Positions 1 to 7,896 of a stretch of DNA of 36,291 nucleotides are shown piece by piece (position 1 is the stretch's first letter; every line of letters starts with the position of its first letter). This DNA comes from JBKPCD01 sp046727175 (GTDB lineage: Bacteria; Acidobacteriota; Vicinamibacteria; Vicinamibacterales; 2-12-FULL-66-21). The stretch is from NCBI GenBank assembly GCA_046727175.1, contig JBKPCD010000231.1:1-36291 (forward strand). The letters run 5' to 3'. The notes beneath the pieces were generated by a model. The model saw only the letters and a list, made by a program, of their open reading frames with translations. It did no database searches and was not told the DNA's origin. The translations under genes were made by a program, and so were the position numbers.

Positions 1-17
1 TTGTTGCGAATTACCAA

Positions 18-23
18 TATAAT
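18..23 (+). promoter_or_regulatory. Candidate -10 box upstream of the SDR gene
   Basis: The hexamer is a perfect TATAAT and lies 24 nt before the ATG at 48. A -35 box with 17 nt spacing would fall outside the window, so only half of the promoter can be judged. No Shine-Dalgarno sequence is visible in the short leader. Confidence 0.4.
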
Positions 24-47
24 CGCGGCCGGCTCACTGAACACACC

Positions 48-788
48 ATGACAGAACCCTCACGAGTCGCGCTGATCACCGGAGGCGCAAAGGGCATCGG
101 ACGGGGGATAGCGCTCGCGCTGGCAGCGAGAGGCTGGTCCATCGCGTTCTGCTATCGGACGAGCGCGGAGAGTGCTGCCGAGACGGGTCACGCGATCCAG
201 TCGGCGGGCGCGGCCGCTCTGCCGATTCGTTCGGATGTCTCGCGGTCGAGCGACTGCGAGCAGCTCGTGACGGCCACGATGCGAGAGTTCGGTCGAATCG
301 ACGCGCTGGTCAACTGCGCCGGCCCGTACCGCCGCGTGCCGCTTCTCGAGGAAACCGTGACCGGATGGCAGGAGATGTTCGACAACAACCTCCACCCGGT
401 CTTCTATCTATCCAAGCTGGTAGCACCTCACATGATCGAGCAACGTTGGGGACGCATCGTCAGCTTCAGCATGGCGAATGCGGACCAGATGGTCGCGCAG
501 CCTCAGATCACCGCACACTACATCGCAAAATCGGGAATTCTGATCCTCAGCCGCACCCTGGCAAAGCTCCTCGCACCGTACAACATCACGGTCAACGTTG
601 TCTCGCCAGGGTTCGTGAACTCCGGCAGTGCGCCGGCAGAAGAACTGCAGAAGATGCTGAAGAACATCCCGGCGGGGCATATCGGAACGGTGGACGACGC
701 CGTCAAGGCTGTGAGTTTTCTGCTGTCGGAGGACGCGCGGTACGTGAACGGCGCGAACCTCCATCTGAGTGGCGGCTGGGGAATCTGA
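48..788 (+). CDS. SDR family NAD(P)-dependent oxidoreductase
   Basis: This is a 246-residue classical short-chain dehydrogenase/reductase, probably a cytosolic oxidoreductase of the 3-oxoacyl-ACP reductase type. Visible signatures are the nucleotide-binding glycine motif TGGAKGIG (residues 11-18), the NCAG motif near residues 89-92, a Ser-containing stretch IVSFSMAN before the catalytic pair, and the YxxxK motif in HYIAKSG (Tyr and Lys near 158 and 162). The C-terminal NGANLHLSGGW is typical of the FabG-like subgroup. Length is normal for the family. The substrate cannot be deduced: no fatty-acid or polyketide genes lie nearby and the next gene is on the other strand. The start at 48 is the first in-frame ATG and sits just before the glycine motif. 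Confidence 0.9.
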   Translation: MTEPSRVALITGGAKGIGRGIALALAARGWSIAFCYRTSAESAAETGHAIQSAGAAALPIRSDVSRSSDCEQLVTATMREFGRIDALVNCAGPYRRVPLLEETVTGWQEMFDNNLHPVFYLSKLVAPHMIEQRWGRIVSFSMANADQMVAQPQITAHYIAKSGILILSRTLAKLLAPYNITVNVVSPGFVNSGSAPAEELQKMLKNIPAGHIGTVDDAVKAVSFLLSEDARYVNGANLHLSGGWGI

Positions 789-795
789 GAGATTG

Positions 796-876
796 AATCC
801 CTGATCCCTAATCGCTAATCCCTTAATCGCTAATCCCTAATCGCTAATCCCTAATCGCTAATCCCTAATCCTTAAT
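796..876. repeat. Tandem heptamer repeat TAATCSC
   Basis: About eleven near-perfect copies of the heptamer TAATCCC/TAATCGC run head to tail, mostly alternating as a 14 bp unit (TAATCCCTAATCGC). One unit has an extra T. The array starts just after the SDR stop codon. The same word recurs at 33688-33708, in front of the protein kinase gene. Confidence 0.85.
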
Positions 877-980
877 CTGATCCGGTGACCAATCCGTCAT
901 CAGTAACTCGGTAACACGGAACCATCCGCAAAACGCCGGCGGGAGGCGGCAGGAACGCCGCTCCCGCCCAAGTCGTCCCG

Positions 981-1760
981 CTACTGCCGGTCGTAAACCA
1001 CTTTGACTTTCTCGTTGGTCGCTGTAGCGGCCCCTGTTTCGGTCAGCGTCTTGCCGTCCGGTGATACCGCGTATTGTACCTTGTACAGGGGCTTCCCGTT
1101 CCTCTGGACCGTCATGGCAAGCGATCGAGGATCTGTGTTGCTGAACGCAACGGTCCATCCTTCCGCGAGGGTCGGGCCGGTGCACGGATAATCTTTGCCA
1201 TCGAGCTTGCTCTCGCACGTCAGGCCCATGTCGACGATCTTGAGCGTGAGGCCGTCGGGGCCGATTGACGCGAACTCCAGCATGCTCGGCGAGCTGGATT
1301 TCAGGTTCTTCGTCTTCCACTTGCCGGCCAATCCGGGACCACCGGAAACACGCTCCATGACGATCGTGTCGTCGATCGCCTCGCCATTTGGTTTGGTGCC
1401 CTTCGAGTTCACTGTCAGATTCTTGCCATCTGCGGACAGCGTCAGTGTGTCGGTGGTCAGGACCTTGCCCTTCAATTTCGAGGTCTGCTGCCAGCTCGTC
1501 GGAGTAAGCGACTTCCAGGCCACCGTATTTCCGAACGGAGTCGGGTAGTCTTTCTCGTCGATTTTGAACTTGAACGGCTGACCATCAACGGTTACCTGCA
1601 TTTCATCAGATGGGAGCTGCTCGTATGTGATGGTCGTCTCGCCAAAATCGCTCTTCGCCGGGTTCATCTTCCACTTACCGATGTAAGGAGGGTCAGCAGC
1701 CGCAACTACTGCGACCACAACGAATGCGAAGCAGAACGAAAGCCGCTGGTGCAACCGCAT
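981..1760 (-). CDS. Secreted protein with two internal repeats, function unknown
   Basis: The product is 259 residues with an N-terminal signal peptide (MRLHQRLSF, then a hydrophobic core ending near VAAADPP). The start at 1760 is preferred over a longer frame to 1838 because AAAGGAG lies 8 nt before this ATG and the signal peptide begins there. The mature part looks like two related halves. One begins YIGKWKMNPAKS (about residue 24) and contains IDEKDYP; the other begins LAGKWKTKNLKS (about residue 147) and contains LDGKDYPC. Each half resembles a lipocalin-like or small beta-barrel unit, rich in alternating polar/hydrophobic strands. I recognise no catalytic motif. It is likely exported to the periplasm or outside the cell. 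It does not form an operon with the GH51 gene upstream, since 148 bp of repeat-bearing sequence separates them. Confidence 0.75.
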   Translation of the reverse strand: MRLHQRLSFCFAFVVVAVVAAADPPYIGKWKMNPAKSDFGETTITYEQLPSDEMQVTVDGQPFKFKIDEKDYPTPFGNTVAWKSLTPTSWQQTSKLKGKVLTTDTLTLSADGKNLTVNSKGTKPNGEAIDDTIVMERVSGGPGLAGKWKTKNLKSSSPSMLEFASIGPDGLTLKIVDMGLTCESKLDGKDYPCTGPTLAEGWTVAFSNTDPRSLAMTVQRNGKPLYKVQYAVSPDGKTLTETGAATATNEKVKVVYDRQ

Positions 1761-1848
1761 GGCGTGCGCTCCTTTCGTCAAACGGACGGAGGTGTTGACG
1801 CGCGGAAGGGGCCGACGTTGTGGGATACGGTGCTTCATCCTACACCGA

Positions 1849-1905
1849 ATCGGTAGCTCGGTGGCTCGAGCCGGGACTCGGGGTTCGGGATTCGGGGTTC
1901 GGGAA
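1849..1905. repeat. Low-complexity direct repeats (CTCGGTAG and TTCGGGGT words)
   Basis: The gap between the GH51 stop and the secreted-protein gene holds CGGTAGCTCGGTGGCTCG followed by alternating GGGTTCGGGATTCGG words. Related words recur at 6749-6776, 14679-14710 and 16553-16612, always between genes. Confidence 0.7.
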
Positions 1906-1908
1906 CGC

Positions 1909-3540
1909 TCAGGATGTGGCGATGTGGGCCACGCTGTACGACCGCGCCGGAAGCTTGAACGTCATTCGACTGCCAACGCGCGGCGTCTCGAGGCGAGTCG
2001 GGACGACATGCTTCGGCTGCTCGAAGGTGTTGAACGCCTTCAAATCGGGACCGGTCAGCGTCTCGCAGGCGAGTACGCGGGTCGGAGTGGAGTCGCGCCA
2101 CTCGAGGACGATCTCGCGCTCCCCATCCAGATCCCTGTTCAGCATGAGCACGCAGACCTGTCCGTTCTGCGGGTCGATGGTTGCAACGACGTCGATGAAG
2201 GGTACCTGGTCGTTGCGAGCGACGTCCGCGCGCAGACCGTCTGCGGAAATCGGATAGGTTTCCGATTCCACGACGAGGTCGAGGACCTTGCCGCGAGCGT
2301 ACTGCAGCGCCCAGGCGTACGGGTAGTAGATGCTCTGGCGCAGCACGGACGTCTTGTTGGTGACGAGCGGCGCGATGACGTTCAGGATTTGCGCGAGACA
2401 CGCCACGCGGACTCGATCGGACTCGCGGAGCAGCGTGTTGATGAATCCGCCGACCAGCAGCGCGTCCTCGAGGTTGTACACCTCCTCGAGCAGTTTCGGG
2501 GCAAAGGTCCGCTTCCCGTCGGCGAAGGTGCCGCCCCGCGCGCGGTACCAGACGTTCCATTCGTCGAACGACAGCCACAACCGCTTGGGCGACTTTCGTA
2601 AACCCTGCACGGAGTCGCAGACGGCGGCAATCTCGTGAATCTGACGCTCCATGTCCAGGTTCATCGCGAGGAATCGGGCGCTGTTCTCGCCGGTCAGCTC
2701 CTTCGTGTTGCCGTAGTAGTTGTGCAGCGAGATGCCGTCCACCTGGTCGTAGCACTCCTCGAGCACCTCGCGGTCCCAGACCAGATACGTCGGGAGAATC
2801 GTGTTGCTCGAACCGCAGGCAATCAGCTGCAGCGTGCGATCGATGACGCGGATCTGGCGCGCCGTGTCGCGCGCCTTCCGGCCGTACTCCCGGGCTGGCA
2901 TCGTGCCCATTTGCCACGGGCCGTCCATCTCGTTGCCGAGGCACCAATACCGGATGTTGTGCGGCTGGTCGTGCCCGTGCGACCGGCGCAGGTCGCTCCA
3001 CTTCGTCCCCTTGTCGACGTTGCAGTATTCAACGTAGGCGACCGCCATCTCGGGTGTCCCGGTGCCGAGATTGAATCCGAGGAGCGGCTCGGTGCCGACC
3101 ATCCTGCACCAGTCGATGAACTCATTCGTGCCGAACTGGTTCGGTTCGAGGGAATTCCACGCACGCTCGAGCACCGTGGGCCGAGCGTTCTTCGGACCAA
3201 CACCATCGAGCCAGTTGTAGCCCGAGACGAAATTCCCGCCTGGATACCGGATCACGGGGACGCCGAGCCCTTTGATTTCGGCCATGACATCGGTTCGAAA
3301 TCCGTTCTTGTCGGCCAGCGCAGAGTCCGGTTCGTACACGCCGGTGTAGACGGCCCTGCCCAGATGTTCGAGGAAGGTGCCGAAGAGACGGCGATCGAAT
3401 TCCGCGCGGCGCGACTGGCGGATGACGGCGCGCACCGGCCCGCGGCTCGCCTGCGCGTAGCCGATGCGGCGCAACCACCACCCAGTGGCGAGAGCGGCTC
3501 CGGAACTGCCGACGCTTTCCAGGAAGGTTCGGCGATTCAT
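1909..3540 (-). CDS. GH51 alpha-L-arabinofuranosidase, Tat-exported
   Basis: The 543-residue protein matches family GH51, retaining enzymes that release terminal alpha-L-arabinofuranose from plant arabinans and arabinoxylans. Residues 1-30 are a Tat-type signal (NRRTFLESVG, a hydrophobic stretch, then YAQA). The catalytic TIM barrel shows FGTFLEHLGRAVYTGVYEP (53-71), VIRYPGGNFVSGYNW (96-110), the acid/base Glu in WCLGNEMDG (about E204) and the nucleophile in LSFDEWNVWY (about E327). The C-terminal beta-sandwich is complete, so the enzyme should be active. The ATG at 3540 is chosen because it gives a compact Tat signal; a GTG at 3555 is also in frame. There is no clear Shine-Dalgarno site. It is divergent from the galactose-oxidase-like gene, so both promoters should lie in 3541-3963. 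Confidence 0.92.
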   Translation of the reverse strand: MNRRTFLESVGSSGAALATGWWLRRIGYAQASRGPVRAVIRQSRRAEFDRRLFGTFLEHLGRAVYTGVYEPDSALADKNGFRTDVMAEIKGLGVPVIRYPGGNFVSGYNWLDGVGPKNARPTVLERAWNSLEPNQFGTNEFIDWCRMVGTEPLLGFNLGTGTPEMAVAYVEYCNVDKGTKWSDLRRSHGHDQPHNIRYWCLGNEMDGPWQMGTMPAREYGRKARDTARQIRVIDRTLQLIACGSSNTILPTYLVWDREVLEECYDQVDGISLHNYYGNTKELTGENSARFLAMNLDMERQIHEIAAVCDSVQGLRKSPKRLWLSFDEWNVWYRARGGTFADGKRTFAPKLLEEVYNLEDALLVGGFINTLLRESDRVRVACLAQILNVIAPLVTNKTSVLRQSIYYPYAWALQYARGKVLDLVVESETYPISADGLRADVARNDQVPFIDVVATIDPQNGQVCVLMLNRDLDGEREIVLEWRDSTPTRVLACETLTGPDLKAFNTFEQPKHVVPTRLETPRVGSRMTFKLPARSYSVAHIATS

Positions 3541-3963
3541 TGAATCACTGGTCACCGATCCGACTCGCGAATCTGACGGGCGAATTCACGCCGCGATTAT
3601 CGCTGGACGGAGCCACTTGTCAACGAGCCCACGGTAATGGGACTCGAAGGACGGCCAGGCGATGACAAGCCGGTTCGCGTTCCGAGCGTACGAAGACCAG
3701 TCGCCGTATTCCGGGAGAAGTTGAGGCGACGACGACTTTGTTCCGCCGATTGGTTGACTTGGGCCGAGAGCACCAGACAATCAGTCGGCAACTCTGCTGA
3801 GAAAACCGCCACAGACTTCACGCTTTCGAGAAATCTTGCAGTCTACTTCCTCCGGCACGCAGTGTGTAGAGCCGTGCGGCACACCGAAGTGTCGAAGACG
3901 CGCTGTCTGGAGGGGAAGTTTCGACCCGAGAGTCTTACCCGGATGTTCTGGGGTGAGGTGCCC
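3541..3963. other. Divergent intergenic region, no gene recognised
   Basis: These 423 bp separate the start codons of the GH51 gene (-) and the galactose-oxidase-like gene (+). Frames stay open in several phases but show no start with a ribosome binding site and no recognisable protein motif. The region must hold both promoters, but I could not assign convincing -35/-10 pairs. The only clear signal is GAGGTG just before the ATG at 3964. Confidence 0.6.
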
Positions 3964-5664
3964 ATGCGACGCGCCGTCCGTTCCACGTCGTTCCTCTGTG
4001 TTGTGCTCGGCTTGAGTTTGGCGGGCCGGTTGGCGCCCGACGCGTTGAGTCCAATCGTCCACGCGCAACCGGATCCCGCGGTGGTGGGCCAATGGTCGGC
4101 CCTTCAGGTGTGGCCCGTTGTGTCCGTCCATGCTGCGCTCATGCCGAACGGCCGCGTCGCTTACTATTCGTACGCAGACGACATCCGGTCGTGGGACCCC
4201 TCGACGGGGACGTTGACCGCGGGGCCTCTCGCCGGTTTCAATCTGTTCTGCTCGGGCCTCACCCTGCTTTCCGACGGCCGGCTGTTCGTTGCGGGTGGAC
4301 ACATCTCCAACAACGTCGGCGTGAAGTATGCCACCATCTACGATTCCGCCGCGAATGTCTGGGCACGGCAAGCGGATATGAATGCCGGTCGCTGGTACCC
4401 GACCACCACGACGCTCAGCGACGGGAGCGTGCTGGTCATCTCGGGTGACGTCGACACCTCCGTCGGCGTGAATCTGCTGCCGCAAGTCTGGACGAACGGA
4501 ACCTGGCGGAATCTGACCGGCGCGCAGCGGAGCATGCCGCTCTATCCATTCATGCTGCTCGCGCCGAACGGCAAAGTGTTCAACGCAGGGCCGTACGTCG
4601 ACGCCAGGTACCTCGACACGACCGGCACCGGAAGCTGGTCGGACTTCGTCGCGTATAGCTCCGGCGGATTCCGCGACTATGGCACGGCAGTGATGTACGA
4701 GCCGGGAAAGATCCTGCTGGTCGGCGGCAACGATCCCCCAGTCGCATCTGCCGAGGTGATCGACCTCAATCAGCCATCGCCGTACTGGAGTTCCGGCGGT
4801 TCGATGGCCTATGGACGGCGTCAGCTCAACGCGACCGTATTGCCGGACGGAAAAGTTCTCATCACCGGCGGCAGTTACGCTGCGGGTTTCAATAACGCGA
4901 GTGGTGCGGTTTATGCGGCCGAACGATGGGATCCAGCCACGAAGGTGTTCACGACGCTCGCCAGCGCGACTCGCTATCGCGGCTACCATTCGATCGCGCT
5001 GCTCTTGCCGGACGGCCGCGTCCTTTCGTCGGGCGGCGACAACGAGGCAAACGCCGAAGTGTTCTCGCCGCCGTATTTGTTCCAGGGATCCCGACCCGAC
5101 GTGAGCTCCGCGCCCGCGACAATCGCATACGGACAACCATTCTTCGTGGGCACGTCGGCCCCGAGCTCGATCAGCGGCGTCACGCTGATTCGGCTGTCGG
5201 CGGTCACCCACGCGTTCAACATGAACCAGCGCTTTGTTCGTTTGACGTTTTCACCGGCATCCGGCGGCCTGAATGCCACCGCTCCCGCCGCCGCGGAAAT
5301 TGCGCCGCCCGGCCACTACATGTTGTTCCTGCTGAACAGCGCCGGCGTGCCGTCGATCGCCCGGATCGTGCGCCTTGGTACTGCATCGCCATCGCTCGCC
5401 TCGCCCACGGGTCTAACCGTGTCACAACAGGGGAATCAGATGGTGCTTGCGTGGACCGATGCGTCGAACAACGAAGACGGCTTCAAAATCGAGCGATCGA
5501 GCGATGGGACCAACTTCACGCAGATCGCGACGGTTGTCCAGAATGTCACGACTTACACGGACGCCAGCCCGGGATCGTCGAGGTTCGTCTACTATCGCGT
5601 ACGCGCTTACAGCGGCACGCTGAACTCCGGTTACTCGAACACGGTGAGAGTGCGAAATCGCTAA
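3964..5664 (+). CDS. Galactose oxidase-like copper radical oxidase with FN3 domain
   Basis: The 566-residue secreted protein resembles galactose/glyoxal oxidases, which oxidise alcohols or aldehydes to aldehydes or acids with release of H2O2. After a signal peptide (to about VHAQ, residue 35) comes a seven-bladed Kelch propeller with repeated PDG..L..GG units, then a DUF1929-type domain. All copper-site residues appear present: Cys96 in FCSG and Tyr145 in RWYPT (the candidate thioether pair), Tyr341-His342 in GYHS, and His416 in VTHAFNM. Residues about 477-566 form a fibronectin type III domain (SPTGLTVSQQG ... YYRVRAYSG). The frame is open back to 3637, but the ATG at 3964 has GAGGTG just upstream and begins the signal peptide. 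The HAF-repeat gene follows 21 nt later. Confidence 0.85.
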   Translation: MRRAVRSTSFLCVVLGLSLAGRLAPDALSPIVHAQPDPAVVGQWSALQVWPVVSVHAALMPNGRVAYYSYADDIRSWDPSTGTLTAGPLAGFNLFCSGLTLLSDGRLFVAGGHISNNVGVKYATIYDSAANVWARQADMNAGRWYPTTTTLSDGSVLVISGDVDTSVGVNLLPQVWTNGTWRNLTGAQRSMPLYPFMLLAPNGKVFNAGPYVDARYLDTTGTGSWSDFVAYSSGGFRDYGTAVMYEPGKILLVGGNDPPVASAEVIDLNQPSPYWSSGGSMAYGRRQLNATVLPDGKVLITGGSYAAGFNNASGAVYAAERWDPATKVFTTLASATRYRGYHSIALLLPDGRVLSSGGDNEANAEVFSPPYLFQGSRPDVSSAPATIAYGQPFFVGTSAPSSISGVTLIRLSAVTHAFNMNQRFVRLTFSPASGGLNATAPAAAEIAPPGHYMLFLLNSAGVPSIARIVRLGTASPSLASPTGLTVSQQGNQMVLAWTDASNNEDGFKIERSSDGTNFTQIATVVQNVTTYTDASPGSSRFVYYRVRAYSGTLNSGYSNTVRVRNR

Positions 5665-5685
5665 CCAGCCGTCAGTGAGGGCGTC

Positions 5686-6738
5686 ATGTGCCGATATCCA
5701 TTCAATCGCTTCGTGGCCATCGTTGCACTCGCCTCCCTCGCGACGGTGCTTCGGGCCGTCGGCCCCAGTGCCCCCGTCTACTCGATCTCAGATCTGGGGA
5801 CGCTTGGCGGCGAACGAAGCAGTGCGATGGGAGTCAACAACGTCGGGGCCGTTGTGGGCTTCGCCGACACGGACGAAGGACTGACACGAGGCTTTCTCTA
5901 TACCGGTGGCTCTCTGGTCGACCTCGGGACGCTTGGAGGCGACGAGAGCTTCGCCTATCGCATCAACGACAACGGGCTCATCGTCGGTCGGGCTCAGGAT
6001 TCGTCAGGGCGTTACCACGCGTTCGTGACGACGACAAACGGTGGGACGATCGAGCTCACTGCCCTCGATCCGCGGCTGACTGGCGACTTTGGCACCGCCA
6101 GCGGAATCAGCGGCAACGGGAAGGTGGCTGGCCACTACACCACGGCCGGCGAACACATGTCAGCGCGCAATCGCGTGTTCGTCTTTCAGGATTTCCTGGT
6201 GACGGACCTTGGAGCGTTCGGCGGCGAAGACGGGGTAGCGATGGCGATCAACAACGCCGGCCACATCGCGGGATACTTCAGCACCGAACCGCATGCCGAC
6301 TACGCGCAACATCAGGCGGTACTCTTGAAGGAGGAAACACTCGTCCCGCTCGGCTCGTTGGGAGGCAAGCTGACAACGGCGCGCGCCTTGAACAACAAGG
6401 ACGAAGTGGTCGGTGAGGGGGACATCGGTGATGGCAGCCGCCACGCGTTCGTGTTCAGCGGAGGCGCGTTGCGCGATTTGGGAACGCTCGCCGGAGGTCG
6501 CCAGAGCGCGGCGTATGGCATCAACGAGCACAGCGACATCGTGGGGTTCTCTGAACGCCCGGGCGCTTCCGCTCGCGCGGTAATTATCAGCTCCGGCGTC
6601 ATGTCGGACCTCAACGACCTGATACCTGCCGACACGGGTTGGGTTCTGACCGAAGCCCGCGATATCAACAACCGTGGGGACATTGTCGGAACAGGTTTGC
6701 TGAACGGTCAGCAACGCGCGTTCCTCCTCACGAAATGA
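5686..6738 (+). CDS. Secreted HAF-repeat protein
   Basis: The 350-residue protein has a short signal peptide (to about LRAVGPSAP) followed by about seven repeats of 45-60 residues, each built on DLGTLGG ... A.GINN.G.IVG (first copy at residues 34-62). These are HAF repeats, found in putative extracellular proteins of many soil bacteria. Their biochemical role is not established; the repeat periodicity suggests a beta-propeller. The start has GAGG 6 nt upstream. The gene lies 21 nt after the galactose-oxidase-like gene on the same strand, so the two are probably co-transcribed and exported together. No catalytic residues can be assigned. Confidence 0.85.
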   Translation: MCRYPFNRFVAIVALASLATVLRAVGPSAPVYSISDLGTLGGERSSAMGVNNVGAVVGFADTDEGLTRGFLYTGGSLVDLGTLGGDESFAYRINDNGLIVGRAQDSSGRYHAFVTTTNGGTIELTALDPRLTGDFGTASGISGNGKVAGHYTTAGEHMSARNRVFVFQDFLVTDLGAFGGEDGVAMAINNAGHIAGYFSTEPHADYAQHQAVLLKEETLVPLGSLGGKLTTARALNNKDEVVGEGDIGDGSRHAFVFSGGALRDLGTLAGGRQSAAYGINEHSDIVGFSERPGASARAVIISSGVMSDLNDLIPADTGWVLTEARDINNRGDIVGTGLLNGQQRAFLLTK

Positions 6739-7141
6739 AACGCCCCTGGCTTCGGGATTCGGGACTCGCGATTCGTCTCATCGTGCACTATACCCGGTAT
6801 TCATTTGTGTCGCTGTAGAGCGGGGCCTTCAGGCCCCGCTTAGCGCGGGCTAAAGCCCGCGCTCCACATGGCAGCTAAACTGAACTTCGGGTCTAATCGG
6901 GCTGTGCCGAACCCGGGACCGAACCCCGAGCCCCGAACCGCCAGTCGCCCGCCCGCCGTCAGTGCCTCGACCTGCTCCGTCGTGGTCACCTTCTTGGCGC
7001 CCTTCTCAGCATTCTTATGGACTCGCGATAGATACAGCGCCGTCGTCTTTCCCAAGCCGGTCAGCCCGTGACACACAGGCATCCGTTTTGGCGAGAAGAA
7101 GTGCCGCAGACGATGACCCCTACCGAGGTTAGGATTCGTCT
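6739..7141. other. Intergenic region with repeats and a possible gene remnant
   Basis: This 403 bp gap contains TTCGGGATTCGGG-type words (6749-6776 and again, inverted, around 6900-6942), a palindrome pair at 6814-6868, and a short - strand frame at about 6950-7082. That frame starts MPVCHGLTGLGKTT, which fits a Walker A pattern (GxxGxGKT), and runs about 45 plausible residues before entering low-complexity repeat sequence. It is too short for a P-loop domain and could be chance or a decayed fragment. Confidence 0.45.
6814..6868. repeat. REPIN-like pair of palindromes
   Basis: Two perfect hairpins sit 2 nt apart. The first has arms GCGGGGCCT/AGGCCCCGC (6820-6839). The second has arms AGCGCGGGCT/AGCCCGCGCT (6842-6863). 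The outer flanks, TGTAGAGCG on the left and CGCTCCACA on the right, are imperfect reverse complements, so the two units face each other. This is the architecture of REP doublets (REPINs). Lying 75 bp after the HAF gene stop, the hairpins may also end that transcript. Confidence 0.75.
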
Positions 7142-7829
7142 ATGCGTTGGTTGACGCTTCGCCGCGCCATTTTCGTCTTCGTGGGCGTCTGTGTGCTTTC
7201 GTACCTCGGCGCGATCCTGTATCTCGTAACTCAGGAGACCCGCCTCGTGTTCCAGGCCGGACGGCCGCTCGCCGAAAGTCGCCCCTCGTTTCCGTTCGAA
7301 CAGATCGACCTGCCGCGACCGGATCGCGCGCGGCAGTTCGCGTGGGTGATGAAACAGAGCGATCCAGACAGCAGTCCCTGGTTGCTCTTCCTGCACGGCA
7401 ACGCGTCGACGATCGCGAGCCGGATGAACATCCTCCACTACACGGAGCTGCGCGCGTTCGGCTTGAACGTCATTGCTCCCGAGTACCGCGGTTACGCGGG
7501 ACTCGATGGCGTTCCCAGCGAATCGAGCCTGATCGCTGATGCCACGGCCGCGTACGAGTTCATGCGCTCCCGGGCTCACGTACCGGCCAATCGCAAAGGC
7601 GCCGCTGTTGTTCTTGCACAGCCCGGAAGACACCGTGATTCCGATCCTCGAAGGACGCCGCCTTTACGACGCGGCACCCGAGCCGAAGACGTTCGTCGAG
7701 CTGCGCGGCGGGCATATCTACGCGAGTGAAGTGGACCGCCGAACGTTCTTCGACGCGATCAGGAGCTTCCTCGCAACAAACCATCTTCTGGGCGAAAGGT
7801 CGACCGCCACCGCTGCGCGATCCAGGTAA
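7142..7829 (+). pseudogene. Alpha/beta hydrolase, internally deleted and frameshifted
   Basis: The first frame (7142 to about 7594) encodes an N-terminal membrane anchor (residues 9-30) and the front half of a BEM46-like alpha/beta hydrolase, including the oxyanion motif FLHGNAS (83-89) and APEYRGYAG (112-120). Homology then continues in another frame from about 7590 to 7829, with the catalytic acid loop HSPEDTVIP and the catalytic His loop RGGHIYAS. The middle section carrying the GxSxG nucleophile is absent. Judging from family architecture, about 55-70 residues are missing. The two halves meet at ATCGCAAAGG near 7590-7600, so a single deletion removed the segment and shifted frame. The rest is well preserved, so the event looks recent, or it could be an assembly error. 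TAGGAT lies 6 nt before the ATG. Confidence 0.8.
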
Positions 7830-7896
7830 CTCGACCGGGGGGATCCGCTTGGTCGATGCGATATCCTGAGATCGTTGGCGGTGCCCGCGCCTGCCT

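Noticed and set aside
60..395. Long open frames antisense to the SDR gene
   Set aside because: They are high-GC shadow frames; the SDR frame carries all family motifs and the antisense products show none.
3637..3963. N-terminal extension of the galactose-oxidase-like protein
   Set aside because: The frame is open, but the ATG at 3964 has a ribosome binding site and starts a good signal peptide; the upstream residues look random.
5675..6416. Arg-rich frames overlapping the HAF gene
   Set aside because: They are shifted frames of the HAF-repeat gene with no independent start signal or motif.
6840..7082. Short - strand frame with a Walker A-like GLTGLGKTT
   Set aside because: It has only about 45 plausible residues before running into repeats, with no ribosome binding site and no Walker B. 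It is kept as a possible remnant, not a gene.
7061..7633. 190-residue - strand frame across the hydrolase pseudogene
   Set aside because: It is antisense to clear alpha/beta-hydrolase motifs on the + strand and has no recognisable domain.
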